Assembly (NCBI GenBank): GCA_964017195.1
Contig: OZ024895.1
Coordinates: 24,584,233 to 24,648,232 of the forward strand
Direction of reading: 5' to 3'
DNA: 64,000 nt
Source: Siderastrea radians
Taxonomy: Eukaryota; Cnidaria; Anthozoa; Scleractinia; Rhizangiidae
Shown here: piece by piece, positions 1 to 15,963 of the stretch
Position numbering within the stretch: the first letter of the stretch is position 1
Layout: each line of letters opens with the position of its first letter
Notes under the pieces: generated by a model
Seen by the model: the letters and a program-made list of their open reading frames with translations, nothing else
The model's database searches: none
What the model was told of the DNA's origin: nothing
Program-made: the position numbers and the translations under genes

Positions 1-390
<390 letters not shown>

Positions 391-419
391 GTCAATCATC
401 CGAGAGCACCACAACAAAC

Positions 420-435
420 GGCTCCTTTAGGAGCC
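420..435 (+). terminator. H3 histone 3' stem-loop
   Basis: GGCTCC-TTTA-GGAGCC, a 6-bp stem and 4-nt loop 29 nt after the stop, then ACCA and AATAAA (444-449). This is the SLBP-binding, non-polyadenylated 3' end signal of replication-dependent histone mRNAs. Confidence 0.95.
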
Positions 436-1572
436 ACCACTCGAATAAAAAGTCAGTGGCCAATTACTTGTGACTTATGTGTCTCTTAACTGAAGTTTGG
501 TTTCGAGCAACTCAGATAAGCTCGGTCTGATCTATGAAAGAGAGTGAAAACAGCGCAAATAACAAGAAGAAATGGTAATTTAGCTGGAAATTGAGCGCGC
601 TTTGTGCTGTCATGTCTGTGCGCGCGCAGCTTTTAGGACAAAACAACACTCGTTTTTTTTTTTCTTGAATTATCACAAGCAATAATATTACCACTCATTT
701 AAACAAGGGCAGCGTCATATCATAAACCTAACAATAAAATCCTAGGCGCTGCAGCACTCTCAAAATAACTCAGCTGCCTTCGAAAGAACATGTAATTAAA
801 CGCGCGTTCTAACGAGTTAGACATAATTGATGACGACATCGTTAGCACTTTGTTGCGTCTGTGAGCGCGTGCGATCTGTTTGAAAACTTTGATTTCTCAA
901 AACGCATGGTTTTTACGGGACATTTCTCTACAAATGTAAGTAGCGATACGTTGTTATACAAGCGCGACATAGAAAGTGCTTTCAAGTTGCCTTGTTCTCT
1001 ATACAGCATGAAAAAAATCGGCGAAAATACTACTTTGAAGCGCTCTCGTCTGTTCATGAAGTGCGTGGCAAGAAAAGAAAGACAGGATGAAGGCTTTGTT
1101 AAGTCGTCCATCAATGCAAAAAGACACGAGATCGAGTTATAAAATATGAGGTTTTGAAACACGCCCCCAGCGCGAATGTGTTTTTGCGAAGTTTGGTATT
1201 TTTCTTCTGGTTTTGGAAGGGCGATCTTGCACAAAATGCCGCGTAATGACTAAAGAATGTTGTGTATACTTAAGCTATCGGCTCTCCAGGCTGTTAAAAA
1301 CACTCTAATCGTCCCACTCGTTTGCCTCATGGAGCAGTGTACATAATTCTACAACTGAAATCAGTTTCAAAAAACACAAAATGTAACGAGACCGGAAAAT
1401 TATCGAGTCTTGAACGGGGCAAAGAAGCACAACATAGCCTTAGTTAAACACGTTCGTAAAGCCTAGTAGTAGCGGTTTGCTCCCTCTGCGGTCCGCTTAT
1501 AGAAGTAAAAACTTTACAACGCAGACAATCGACATCTCGCAAAGCGAACGGAGTTGACAGAAGTTTAACAGA

Positions 1573-1879
1573 ATGTCTGACAACAGCGGAAAGAAAAAGG
1601 AAGGCGCTACAAAGCCTGTCGAACATCCCAAATATACCGAAATGATCAAGGCTGCCATTGTCGCTCTTAAGGAGAGAAATGGCTCGTCGCTTCAAGCCAT
1701 CGAAAAGTACATCAAGTGCAACTACAAAGTGGGAGATAGGGCACACCAATACATCAAGCAAGCTCTAAAACGGGGCGAAGTCAGTGGGAAATTCATTCAC
1801 ACGAAAGGCGTGGGAGCCTCGGGATCCTTCAAGGTCAACAAGGAGGAGGAGAAGAAAGCAGCGAAAAAGTCAGTCCCGG
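1573..1879 (+). pseudogene. H1: Histone H1, C-tail deleted, fused into antisense H2B
   Basis: The first 102 residues are native H1: the N-tail and the whole winged-helix globular domain (about residues 15-90). After the Ser-Val-Pro at the start of the Lys/Ala/Pro-rich tail, the sequence jumps through a 16-nt junction (1880-1895) into H2B read in antisense. The open frame continues to 2103, giving a 176-residue hybrid with no basic C-terminal tail. The H1 stem-loop and H1-H2B spacer are gone. The promoter is intact (AC box 1372-1378, TATA-like 1498-1504). A tailless H1 transcript lacking a histone 3' end is probably non-functional. Confidence 0.9.
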
Positions 1880-1899
1880 ACTTCCCAAATATACCGGCG
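1873..1899. other. Template-switch deletion junction, H1 to H2B (U0)
   Basis: Bases 1873-1883 match both H1 (first 7 bp) and H2B 2167-2177; bases 1883-1896 (TCCCAAATATACCG) are a copy of H1 1626-1639; H2B then continues. The same junction occurs in U4 at 22177-22203. Confidence 0.85.
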
Positions 1900-2231
1900 T
1901 GCTTTGCCAATTCTCCGGGCAGAAGCAGCCTGATGGCGGTTTGGATCTCGCGGGAACTAATGGTGGACTTCTTGTTGCAGTGGGCCAGGCGGGAAGATTC
2001 CGTGGCGATGCGCTCGAAGATGTCGTTCACGAAGGAGTTCATGATGCCCATGGCTTTGCTGGAGATGCCCGTGTCAGGGTGCACCTGCTTCAAGACCTTG
2101 TAGATGTAGATCGCATAGCTCTCCTTTCTTCTAGTCCGCTTCTTGTTCTTGCCTGAACCATCAGCCGTCCCGGACTTAGCCTTGCCTGCTCTCTTCTCAC
2201 CCTTTTTCGCGGCCGGTACTTTCGGTGCCAT
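1896..2231 (-). pseudogene. H2B: Histone H2B, C-terminus replaced by antisense H1
   Basis: The first 112 residues are native H2B with one change, Y85C. The last 15 residues, including the Lys that corresponds to human K120 (the ubiquitination site), are replaced by 32 residues read from antisense H1; the frame ends at 1797. The H2B stem-loop was deleted. The promoter is intact. A mispaired C-terminal helix and loss of the 3' end signal make it a likely pseudogene. Confidence 0.9.
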
Positions 2232-2946
<715 letters not shown>

Positions 2947-2975
2947 GCTACAGGCTTACCACAAAAAACAAAAAC

Positions 2976-2991
2976 GGCTCTTTTAGGAGCC
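2976..2991 (+). terminator. H2A 3' stem-loop
   Basis: GGCTCT-TTTA-GGAGCC, 29 nt after the stop; the loop-closing pair is U-G rather than C-G. AATAAA follows at 3003-3008. Confidence 0.95.
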
Positions 2992-3289
2992 ACCAAATAT
3001 CAAATAAAGTCATGGCCAATCAGCAAATAATTCATGTCTAGCAAACGATGTAACTTCAAAGAAGCACATTTATCGTTTTATAATTTCTAGTTTGCAACGA
3101 ATAACACTCCCTATTTGCGTAAAGTGTGCGCTTTCTGAAAACTAACAAGCATAAAAAGTCACTTAATTGCGCAGCGCTGCGACTGCAATGTTGATCGCGT
3201 GCATGGTAAACTTGAAACTGTGCATGTTTGGCAAAGCAATGAAACAAATTGATTAAAAAAAATTACTTAAGTAAAAGTTTGACACTTAC

Positions 3290-3397
3290 TGTGCTTGATA
3301 TTGATCGCTGGGAATGAACTTCCGAAGACACGCGTAGACGCCAGCTGACATTTGATTTGGGTAATGCACGAGATAACCATCGGGCTGGAATAAATTC
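3290..3397 (-). other. Exon-like block in H2A-H4 spacer (unknown protein)
   Basis: On the minus strand a pyrimidine tract plus TTTTGCAG immediately precedes this 108-bp block and GTAAGT (3289-3284) immediately follows it. The block is open in a frame that gives 35 codons, starting NLFQPDGYLV and ending FIPSDQYQA, with the same split phase at both ends (one base in, two bases out). I do not recognise the protein. A second acceptor-like TTTTCAG (about 3141-3135) lies 150 bp downstream and would add a short tail ending at 3070. It could be a captured host exon, an exon of an unannotated transcript, or a coincidence. Confidence 0.45.
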
Positions 3398-3848
3398 CTG
3401 CAAAAGAAGAAAATGTTGGCTTGATTCTTGAAAGAATAAACTGAGTCGATTATCCACTGATAAATTGACCTGGTAAAAGTGACAGCAGTCATAAAGGCTA
3501 AAACCCTTTTAGGGCGGCTGAAATGTACTTTTTATTCGCATTTCGCGTAAAGAAAGGTTTGTTCACGCAAGCAGTTAAAAATAATCCAGTGCTTAGCTGA
3601 AAACCACCCTGACCAATTTTATGTTCTCATGCCGTAACGTAATGTATCGTTGTTGTTTGTTTATTTTTAATGGTTGTCGTGTTTGTGTTTGTTTGTTTGT
3701 TTTTATTTCGCTGTAATCCCTGTGTTTGTTTATCTAAGGTGTGTAAATTTGGTGTGTATTTCAAGGTTACCAAACTGTCTGTATGTCTGTGCGGGAAATC
3801 GGTTTGGAGATAAGCACTTTATTGGTCACAACTTTTGCGTGAGTTGTT

Positions 3849-3864
3849 GGCTCCTAAAAGAGCC
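3849..3864 (-). terminator. H4 3' stem-loop
   Basis: On the transcribed strand it reads GGCTCT-TTTA-GGAGCC, 33 nt after the H4 stop, with AATAAA about 25 nt further on. Confidence 0.95.
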
Positions 3865-3897
3865 GTTTGTTTTGTAGACTTGTAGCTACGGAACGCT

Positions 3898-4948
<1,051 letters not shown>

Positions 4949-4977
4949 GTCAATCATCCGAGAGCACCACAACAAAC

Positions 4978-4993
4978 GGCTCCTTTAGGAGCC
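4978..4993 (+). terminator. H3 3' stem-loop
   Basis: Perfect-stem form; serves the H3 ending at 4948. Confidence 0.95.
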
Positions 4994-5928
4994 ACCACTC
5001 GAATAAAAAGTCAGTGGCCAATTACTTGTGACTTATGTGTCTCTTAACTGAAGTTTGGTTTCGAGCAACTCAGATAAGCTCGGTCTGATCTATGAAAGAG
5101 AGTGAAAACAGCGCAAATAACAAGAAGAAATGGTAATTTAGCTGGAAATTGAGCGCGCTTTGTGCTGTCATGTCTGTGCGCGCGTAGCTTTTAGGACAAA
5201 ACAACACTCGTTTTTTTTTTCTCGAATTATCACAAGCAATAATATTACCACTCATTTAAACAAGGGCAGCGTCATATCATAAACCTAACAATAAAATCCT
5301 AGGCGCTGCAGCACTCTCAAAATAACTAAGCTGCCTTCGAAAGAACATGTAATTAAACGCGCGTTCTAACGAGTTAGACATAATTGATGACGACATCGTT
5401 AGCACTTTGTTGCGTCTGTGAGCGCGTGCGATCTGTTTGAAAACTTTGATTTCTCAAAACGCATGGTTTTTACGGGACATTTCTCTACAAATGTAAGTAG
5501 CGATACGTTGTTATACAAGCACGACATAGAAAGTGCTTTCAAGTTGCCTTGTTCTCTATACAGCATGAAAAAAATCGGCGAAAATACTACTTTGAAGCGC
5601 TCTCGTCTGTTCATGAAGTGCGTGGCAAGAAAAGAAAGACAGGATGAAGGCTTTGTTAAGTCGTCCATCAATGCAAAAAGACACGAGATCGAGTTATAAA
5701 ATATGAGGTTTTGAAACACGCCCCCAGCGCGAATGTGTTTTTGCGAAGTTTGGTATTTTTCTTCTGGTTTTGGAAGGGCGATCTTGCACAAAATGCCGCG
5801 TAATGACTAAAGAATGTTGTGTATACTTAAGCTATCGGCTCTCCAGGCTGTTAAAAACACTCTAATCGTCCCACTCGTTTGCCTCATGGAGCAGTGTACA
5901 TAATTCTACAACTGAAATCAGTTTCAAA

Positions 5929-6129
5929 AAACACAAAATGTAACGAGACCGGAAAATTATCGAGTCTTGAACGGGGCAAAGAAGCACAACATAGCCTTAG
6001 TTAAACACGTTCGTAAAGCCTAGTAGTAGCGGTTTGCTCCCTCTGCGGTCCGCTTATAGAAGTAAAAACTTTACAACGCAGACAATCGACATCTCGCAAA
6101 GCGAACGGAGTTGACAGAAGTTTAACAGA
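5929..6129 (+). promoter_or_regulatory. H1 promoter (representative copy)
   Basis: An AAACACA box (5929-5935), the known H1-specific AC box, lies 201 bp before the ATG and a TATA-like TATAGAA (6055-6061) lies 75 bp before it. Both offsets are the same in all 12 H1 copies checked. No CCAAT box is seen between them. Confidence 0.7.
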
Positions 6130-6684
6130 ATGTCTGACAACAGCGGAAAGAAAAAGGAAGGCGCTACAAAGCCTGTCGAACATCCCAAATATACCGAAAT
6201 GATCAAGGCTGCCATTGTCGCTCTTAAGGAGAGAAATGGCTCGTCGCTTCAAGCCATCGAAAAGTACATCAAGTGCAACTACAAAGTGGGAGATAGGGCA
6301 CACCAATACATCAAGCAAGCTCTAAAACGGGGCGAAGTCAGTGGGAAATTCATTCACACGAAAGGCGCGGGAGCCTCGGGATCCTTCAAGGTCAACAAGG
6401 AGGAGGAGAAGAAAGCAGCGAAAAAGTCAGTCCCGGCAAAGAAGAAGCCCGCCGCTGCTAAGTCAGAAAAGAAGACCAAAACACCAGCGGCTAAAATATC
6501 CCCGGCAAAGAAAAAACCCGCTGCTAAGCCTAAGCCTGCCAAGAAAGAGAAGAAATCCACCACAAAGCAGAGAGCTTCAGTCCCAAAGAACAGCACAGCC
6601 AAGAAGCCGTCAGCAAAGAAGTCGAAGGAGAACACAAAGGCGCCTACTAGAAAGCCGGCAGCCAAGAAAGTTAGCAAGAAGTGA
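6130..6684 (+). CDS. H1: Linker histone H1
   Basis: This 184-residue linker histone binds the nucleosome dyad and linker DNA. Residues 1-17 form a short tail, about 18-90 the winged-helix globular domain (the YTEMIKAAI helix, then the GxGASGSFK-type wing), and 91-184 a Lys/Ala/Pro tail with AKK and PAKK repeats. Lys dominates and the protein is short for an animal H1. This copy alone has V80A in the globular domain wing. Upstream are an H1-type AC box (AAACACA, 5929-5935) and a TATA-like box (6055-6061). The gene converges on H2B and ends with a stem-loop at 6707-6722 and AATAAAG. Confidence 0.97.
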   Translation: MSDNSGKKKEGATKPVEHPKYTEMIKAAIVALKERNGSSLQAIEKYIKCNYKVGDRAHQYIKQALKRGEVSGKFIHTKGAGASGSFKVNKEEEKKAAKKSVPAKKKPAAAKSEKKTKTPAAKISPAKKKPAAKPKPAKKEKKSTTKQRASVPKNSTAKKPSAKKSKENTKAPTRKPAAKKVSKK

Positions 6685-6706
6685 ACACGCACCACTTTAA
6701 CAAAAC

Positions 6707-6722
6707 GGCTCCTTTAGGAGCC
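6707..6722 (+). terminator. H1 3' stem-loop
   Basis: GGCTCC-TTTA-GGAGCC 22 nt after the H1 stop, followed by ACCAAATAAAG and a purine-rich stretch that could act as histone downstream element. Confidence 0.95.
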
Positions 6723-7283
6723 ACCAAATAAAGAAAAGCAATGATCAGCCTTCAATGATTTGACACAATAGCACACCCCTCCCTTTTAGTGTACCATTGC
6801 CCACCCATACCGAATCATATCGGAAACTAGAGCGGCTAATTTAATTGTCTGGATATCACAGACAGACCAGAGATACCAAATGCTTAGAGGGAAATAAAAA
6901 GAGTACGCGTAGTTTTACGGCCACTGGAAGCAGGTCAATTTCTGTAATATCGCTGTTGCTCGCAAATCAGTGAACTTAATGCACCACAAGAAAAAAAACA
7001 AAACAAAACAAAACACACAAACAAACAATACAAAAGTCAAACCAAACCAAACAAACCACACACACACACACACACACACACACCGTGGTATCGTGTGTAT
7101 GGGTAATGCACAGTTATATGTATATCGGGAATTATAATTATTGCTTTTTTGTTCGTCGCGATTCAATGTTCGCGGAAAAGCTGGAGCAACTAAGACTTTT
7201 TTCGTCTGTGAGCGTCTGCCTACTTTATAGCGGGATAGGGGTTTTGATAGTATTGTTGGACATTGCTTTATACGACATTTGGT

Positions 7284-7299
7284 GGCTCCTAAAAGAGCC
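7284..7299 (-). terminator. H2B 3' stem-loop
   Basis: It reads GGCTCT-TTTA-GGAGCC on the transcribed strand, 29 nt after the H2B stop. Unlike the other classes no AATAAA follows, only ATAAAG. Confidence 0.95.
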
Positions 7300-7328
7300 G
7301 TTGGTTTGTTTCATCAAGAGCGACTAGC

Positions 7329-7712
7329 TCACTTGCTGCTGGTAAACTTCGTTACGGCCTTGGTACCCTCGCTGACGGCGTGCTTTGCCAATTCTCCGGG
7401 CAGAAGCAGCCTGATGGCGGTTTGGATCTCGCGGGAACTAATGGTGGACTTCTTGTTGTAGTGGGCCAGGCGGGAAGATTCCGTGGCGATGCGCTCGAAG
7501 ATGTCGTTCACGAAGGAGTTCATGATGCCCATGGCTTTGCTGGAGATGCCCGTGTCAGGGTGCACCTGCTTCAAGACCTTGTAGATGTAGATCGCATAGC
7601 TCTCCTTTCTTCTAGTCCGCTTCTTGTTCTTGCCTGAACCATCAGCCGTCCCGGACTTAGCCTTGCCTGCTCTCTTCTCACCCTTTTTCGCGGCCGGTAC
7701 TTTCGGTGCCAT
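7329..7712 (-). CDS. H2B: Histone H2B
   Basis: This 127-residue core histone dimerises with H2A. A Lys-rich N-tail (about 1-37) is followed by the histone fold ([11 protein letters not shown] helix, [20 protein letters not shown] central helix) and the C-terminal helix ending AVTKFTSSK with the conserved Lys equivalent to human K120; Phe replaces the usual Tyr after it. It diverges from H2A (8050) across a 337-bp promoter and converges on H1. Stem-loop at 7284-7299 on the transcribed strand; no AATAAA follows, only ATAAAG. Confidence 0.98.
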   Translation of the reverse strand: MAPKVPAAKKGEKRAGKAKSGTADGSGKNKKRTRRKESYAIYIYKVLKQVHPDTGISSKAMGIMNSFVNDIFERIATESSRLAHYNKKSTISSREIQTAIRLLLPGELAKHAVSEGTKAVTKFTSSK

Positions 7713-8427
<715 letters not shown>

Positions 8428-8456
8428 GCTACAGGCTTACCACAAAAAACAAAAAC

Positions 8457-8472
8457 GGCTCTTTTAGGAGCC
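8457..8472 (+). terminator. H2A 3' stem-loop
   Basis: U-G closing form; serves the H2A ending at 8427. Confidence 0.95.
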
Positions 8473-8770
8473 ACCAAATATCAAATAAAGTCATGGCCAA
8501 TCAGCAAATAATTCATGTCTAGCAAACGATGTAACTTCAAAGAAGCACATTTATCGTTTTATAATTTCTAGTTTGCAACGAATAACACTCCCTATTTGCG
8601 TAAAGTGTGCGCTTTCTGAAAACTAACAAGCATAAAAAGTCACTTAATTGCGCAGCGCTGCGACTGCAATGTTGATCGCGTGCATGGTAAACTTGAAACT
8701 GTGCATGTTTGGCAAAGCAATGAAACAAATTGATTAAAAAAAATTACTTAAGTAAAAGTTTGACACTTAC

Positions 8771-8878
8771 TGTGCTTGATATTGATCGCTGGGAATGAAC
8801 TTCCGAAGACACGCGTAGACGCCAGCTGACATTTGATTTGGGTAATGCACGAGATAACCATCGGGCTGGAATAAATTC
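8771..8878 (-). other. Exon-like block, U1 copy
   Basis: Identical to 3290-3397 with both splice-like borders. Confidence 0.45.
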
Positions 8879-9333
8879 CTGCAAAAGAAGAAAATGTTGG
8901 CTTGATTCTTGAAAGAATAAACTGAGTCGATTATCCACTGATAAATTGACCTGGTAAAAGTGACAGCAGTCATAAAGGCTAAAACCCTTTTAGGGCGGCT
9001 GAAATGTACTTTTTATTCGCATTTCGCGTAAAGAAAGGTTTGTTCACGCAAGCAGTTAAAAATAATCCAGTGCTTAGCTGAAAACCACCCTGACCAATTT
9101 TATGTTCTCATGCCGTAACGTAATGTATCGTTGTTGTTTGTTTATTTTTAATGGTTGTCGTGTTTGTGTTTGTTTGTTTGTTTGTTTTTATTTCGCTGTA
9201 ATCCCTGTGTTTGTTTATCTAAGGTGTGTAAATTTGGTGTGTATTTCAAGGTTACCAAACTGTCTGTATGTCTGTGCGGGAAATCGGTTTGGAGATAAGC
9301 ACTTTATTGGTCACAACTTTTGCGTGAGTTGTT

Positions 9334-9349
9334 GGCTCCTAAAAGAGCC
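9334..9349 (-). terminator. H4 3' stem-loop
   Basis: U-G closing form; serves H4 9383-9694. Confidence 0.95.
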
Positions 9350-9382
9350 GTTTGTTTTGTAGACTTGTAGCTACGGAACGCT

Positions 9383-10433
<1,051 letters not shown>

Positions 10434-10462
10434 GTCAATCATCCGAGAGCACCACAACAAAC

Positions 10463-10478
10463 GGCTCCTTTAGGAGCC
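10463..10478 (+). terminator. H3 3' stem-loop
   Basis: Perfect-stem form; serves the H3 ending at 10433. Confidence 0.95.
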
Positions 10479-11614
10479 ACCACTCGAATAAAAAGTCAGT
10501 GGCCAATTACTTGTGACTTATGTGTCTCTTAACTGAAGTTTGGTTTCGAGCAACTCAGATAAGCTCGGTCTGATCTATGAAAGAGAGTGAAAACAGCGCA
10601 AATAACAAGAAGAAATGGTAATTTAGCTGGAAATTGAGCGCGCTTTGTGCTGTCATGTCTGTGCGCGCGTAGCTTTTAGGACAAAACAACACTCGTTTTT
10701 TTTTTCTTGAATTATCACAAGCAATAATATTACCACTCATTTAAACAAGGGCAGCGTCATATCATAAACCTAACAATAAAATCCTAGGCGCTGCAGCACT
10801 CTCAAAATAACTCAGCTGCCTTCGAAAGAACATGTAATTAAACGCGCGTTCTAACGAGTTAGACATAATTGATGACGACATCGTTAGCACTTTGTTGCGT
10901 CTGTGAGCGCGTGCGATCTGTTTGAAAACTTTGATTTCTCAAAACGCATGGTTTTTACGGGACATTTCTCTACAAATGTAAGTAGCGATACGTTGTTATA
11001 CAAGCACGACATAGAAAGTGCTTTCAAGTTGCCTTGTTCTCTATACAGCATGAAAAAAATCGGCGAAAATACTACTTTGAAGCGCTCTCGTCTGTTCATG
11101 AAGTGCGTGGCAAGAAAAGAAAGACAGGATGAAGGCTTTGTTAAGTCGTCCATCAATGCAAAAAGACACGAGATCGAGTTATAAAATATGAGGTTTTGAA
11201 ACACGCCCCCAGCGCGAATGTGTTTTTGCGAAGTTTGGTATTTTTCTTCTGGTTTTGGAAGGGCGATCTTGCACAAAATGCCGCGTAATGACTAAAGAAT
11301 GTTGTGTATACTTAAGCTATCGGCTCTCCAGGCTGTTAAAAACACTCTAATCGTCCCACTCGTTTGCCTCATGGAGCAGTGTACATAATTCTACAACTGA
11401 AATCAGTTTCAAAAAACACAAAATGTAACGAGACCGGAAAATTATCGAGTCTTGAACGGGGCAAAGAAGCACAACATAGCCTTAGTTAAACACGTTCGTA
11501 AAGCCTAGTAGTAGCGGTTTGCTCCCTCTGCGGTCCGCTTATAGAAGTAAAAACTTTACAACGCAGACAATCGACATCTCGCAAAGCGAACGGAGTTGAC
11601 AGAAGTTTAACAGA

Positions 11615-12169
11615 ATGTCTGACAACAGCGGAAAGAAAAAGGAAGGCGCTACAAAGCCTGTCGAACATCCCAAATATACCGAAATGATCAAGGCTGCCAT
11701 TGTCGCTCTTAAGGAGAGAAATGGCTCGTCGCTTCAAGCCATCGAAAAGTACATCAAGTGCAACTACAAAGTGGGAGATAGGGCACACCAATACATCAAG
11801 CAAGCTCTAAAACGGGGCGAAGTCAGTGGGAAATTCATTCACACGAAAGGCGTGGGAGCCTCGGGATCCTTCAAGGTCAACAAGGAGGAGGAGAAGAAAG
11901 CAGCGAAAAAGTCAGTCCCGGCAAAGAAGAAGCCCGCCGCTGCTAAGTCAGAAAAGAAGACCAAAACACCAGCGGCTAAAATATCCCCGGCAAAGAAAAA
12001 ACCCGCTGCTAAGCCTAAGCCTGCCAAGAAAGAGAAGAAATCCACCACAAAGCAGAGAGCTTCAGTCCCAAAGAACAGCACAGCCAAGAAGCCGTCAGCA
12101 AAGAAGTCGAAGGAGAACACAAAGGCGCCTACTAGAAAGCCGGCAGCCAAGAAAGTTAGCAAGAAGTGA
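11615..12169 (+). CDS. H1: Linker histone H1
   Basis: This is the type A consensus protein (Val80, Gln41, Cys49, Ser100) with 184 residues. AC box at 11414-11420, TATA-like box at 11540-11546, stem-loop at 12192-12207 followed by AATAAAG. It converges with H2B at 12814-13197. Confidence 0.98.
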   Translation: MSDNSGKKKEGATKPVEHPKYTEMIKAAIVALKERNGSSLQAIEKYIKCNYKVGDRAHQYIKQALKRGEVSGKFIHTKGVGASGSFKVNKEEEKKAAKKSVPAKKKPAAAKSEKKTKTPAAKISPAKKKPAAKPKPAKKEKKSTTKQRASVPKNSTAKKPSAKKSKENTKAPTRKPAAKKVSKK

Positions 12170-12191
12170 ACACGCACCACTTTAACAAAAC

Positions 12192-12207
12192 GGCTCCTTT
12201 AGGAGCC
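12192..12207 (+). terminator. H1 3' stem-loop
   Basis: Same form and spacing; serves the H1 ending at 12169. Confidence 0.95.
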
Positions 12208-12768
12208 ACCAAATAAAGAAAAGCAATGATCAGCCTTCAATGATTTGACACAATAGCACACCCCTCCCTTTTAGTGTACCATTGCCCACCCATACCGAAT
12301 CATATCGGAAACTAGAGCGGCTAATTTAATTGTCTGGATATCACAGACAGACCAGAGATACCAAATGCTTAGAGGGAAATAAAAAGAGTACGCGTAGTTT
12401 TACGGCCACTGGAAGCAGGTCAATTTCTGTAATATCGCTGTTGCTCGCAAATCAGTGAACTTAATGCACCACAAGAAAAAACAAAACAAAACAAAACACA
12501 CAAACAAACAATACAAAAGTCAAACCAAACCAAACAAACCACACACACACACACACACACACACACACCGTGGTATCGTGTGTATGGGTAATGCACAGTT
12601 ATATGTATATCGGGAATTATAATTATTGCTTTTTTGTTCGTCGCGATTCAATGTTCGCGGAAAAGCTGGAGCAACTAAGACTTTTTTCGTCTGTGAGCGT
12701 CTGCCTACTTTATAGCGGGATAGGGGTTTTGATAGTATTGTTGGACATTGCTTTATACGACATTTGGT

Positions 12769-12784
12769 GGCTCCTAAAAGAGCC
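12769..12784 (-). terminator. H2B 3' stem-loop
   Basis: U-G closing form; serves H2B 12814-13197. Confidence 0.95.
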
Positions 12785-12813
12785 GTTGGTTTGTTTCATC
12801 AAGAGCGACTAGC

Positions 12814-13197
12814 TCACTTGCTGCTGGTAAACTTCGTTACGGCCTTGGTACCCTCGCTGACGGCGTGCTTTGCCAATTCTCCGGGCAGAAGCAGCCTGAT
12901 GGCGGTTTGGATCTCGCGGGAACTAATGGTGGACTTCTTGTTGTAGTGGGCCAGGCGGGAAGATTCCGTGGCGATGCGCTCGAAGATGTCGTTCACGAAG
13001 GAGTTCATGATGCCCATGGCTTTGCTGGAGATGCCCGTGTCAGGGTGCACCTGCTTCAAGACCTTGTAGATGTAGATCGCATAGCTCTCCTTTCTTCTAG
13101 TCCGCTTCTTGTTCTTGCCTGAACCATCAGCCGTCCCGGACTTAGCCTTGCCTGCTCTCTTCTCACCCTTTTTCGCGGCCGGTACTTTCGGTGCCAT
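12814..13197 (-). CDS. H2B: Histone H2B
   Basis: The protein is the consensus, identical to 7329-7712. Stem-loop at 12769-12784. The shared promoter with H2A (13198-13534) has all boxes. Confidence 0.98.
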   Translation of the reverse strand: MAPKVPAAKKGEKRAGKAKSGTADGSGKNKKRTRRKESYAIYIYKVLKQVHPDTGISSKAMGIMNSFVNDIFERIATESSRLAHYNKKSTISSREIQTAIRLLLPGELAKHAVSEGTKAVTKFTSSK

Positions 13198-13912
<715 letters not shown>

Positions 13913-13941
13913 GCTACAGGCTTACCACAAAAAACAAAAAC

Positions 13942-13957
13942 GGCTCTTTTAGGAGCC
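13942..13957 (+). terminator. H2A 3' stem-loop
   Basis: U-G closing form; serves the H2A ending at 13912. Confidence 0.95.
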
Positions 13958-14255
13958 ACCAAATATCAAATAAAGTCATGGCCAATCAGCAAATAATTCA
14001 TGTCTAGCAAACGATGTAACTTCAAAGAAGCACATTTATCGTTTTATAATTTCTAGTTTGCAACGAATAACACTCCCTATTTGCGTAAAGTGTGCGCTTT
14101 CTGAAAACTAACAAGCATAAAAAGTCACTTAATTGCGCAGCGCTGCGACTGCAATGTTGATCGCGTGCATGGTAAACTTGAAACTGTGCATGTTTGGCAA
14201 AGCAATGAAACAAATTGATTAAAAAAAATTACTTAAGTAAAAGTTTGACACTTAC

Positions 14256-14363
14256 TGTGCTTGATATTGATCGCTGGGAATGAACTTCCGAAGACACGCG
14301 TAGACGCCAGCTGACATTTGATTTGGGTAATGCACGAGATAACCATCGGGCTGGAATAAATTC
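14256..14363 (-). other. Exon-like block, U2 copy
   Basis: Identical to 3290-3397 with both splice-like borders. Confidence 0.45.
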
Positions 14364-14818
14364 CTGCAAAAGAAGAAAATGTTGGCTTGATTCTTGAAAG
14401 AATAAACTGAGTCGATTATCCACTGATAAATTGACCTGGTAAAAGTGACAGCAGTCATAAAGGCTAAAACCCTTTTAGGGCGGCTGAAATGTACTTTTTA
14501 TTCGCATTTCGCGTAAAGAAAGGTTTGTTCACGCAAGCAGTTAAAAATAATCCAGTGCTTAGCTGAAAACCACCCTGACCAATTTTATGTTCTCATGCCG
14601 TAACGTAATGTATCGTTGTTGTTTGTTTATTTTTAATGGTTGTCGTGTTTGTGTTTGTTTGTTTGTTTGTTTTTATTTCGCTGTAATCCCTGTGTTTGTT
14701 TATCTAAGGTGTGTAAATTTGGTGTGTATTTCAAGGTTACCAAACTGTCTGTATGTCTGTGCGGGAAATCGGTTTGGAGATAAGCACTTTATTGGTCACA
14801 ACTTTTGCGTGAGTTGTT

Positions 14819-14834
14819 GGCTCCTAAAAGAGCC
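14819..14834 (-). terminator. H4 3' stem-loop
   Basis: U-G closing form; serves H4 14868-15179. Confidence 0.95.
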
Positions 14835-14867
14835 GTTTGTTTTGTAGACTTGTAGCTACGGAACGCT

Positions 14868-15918
<1,051 letters not shown>

Positions 15919-15947
15919 GTCAATCATCCGAGAGCACCACAACAAAC

Positions 15948-15963
15948 GGCTCCTTTAGGAGCC
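15948..15963 (+). terminator. H3 3' stem-loop
   Basis: Perfect-stem form; serves the H3 ending at 15918. Confidence 0.95.

Noticed and set aside
653..663. T run as an RNA polymerase III terminator of an unknown small RNA
   Set aside because: No convincing A and B boxes lie upstream, and the run length varies among units.
842..1234. 130-codon minus-strand ORF in the H3-H1 spacer
   Set aside because: It is broken in type B by indels and by the C-run changes, and has no recognisable domain.
3493..3540. Hairpin CCCTTTTAGGG as an extra histone stem-loop or telomere-like motif
   Set aside because: The stem is too short for the histone signal and a base change in type B breaks the pairing.
6341..6700. 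Arg/Ser-rich ORF overlapping the H1 tail and its antisense hydrophobic counterpart (6354-6695)
   Set aside because: Both arise from the Lys-codon-rich repeats of the H1 tail in other frames.
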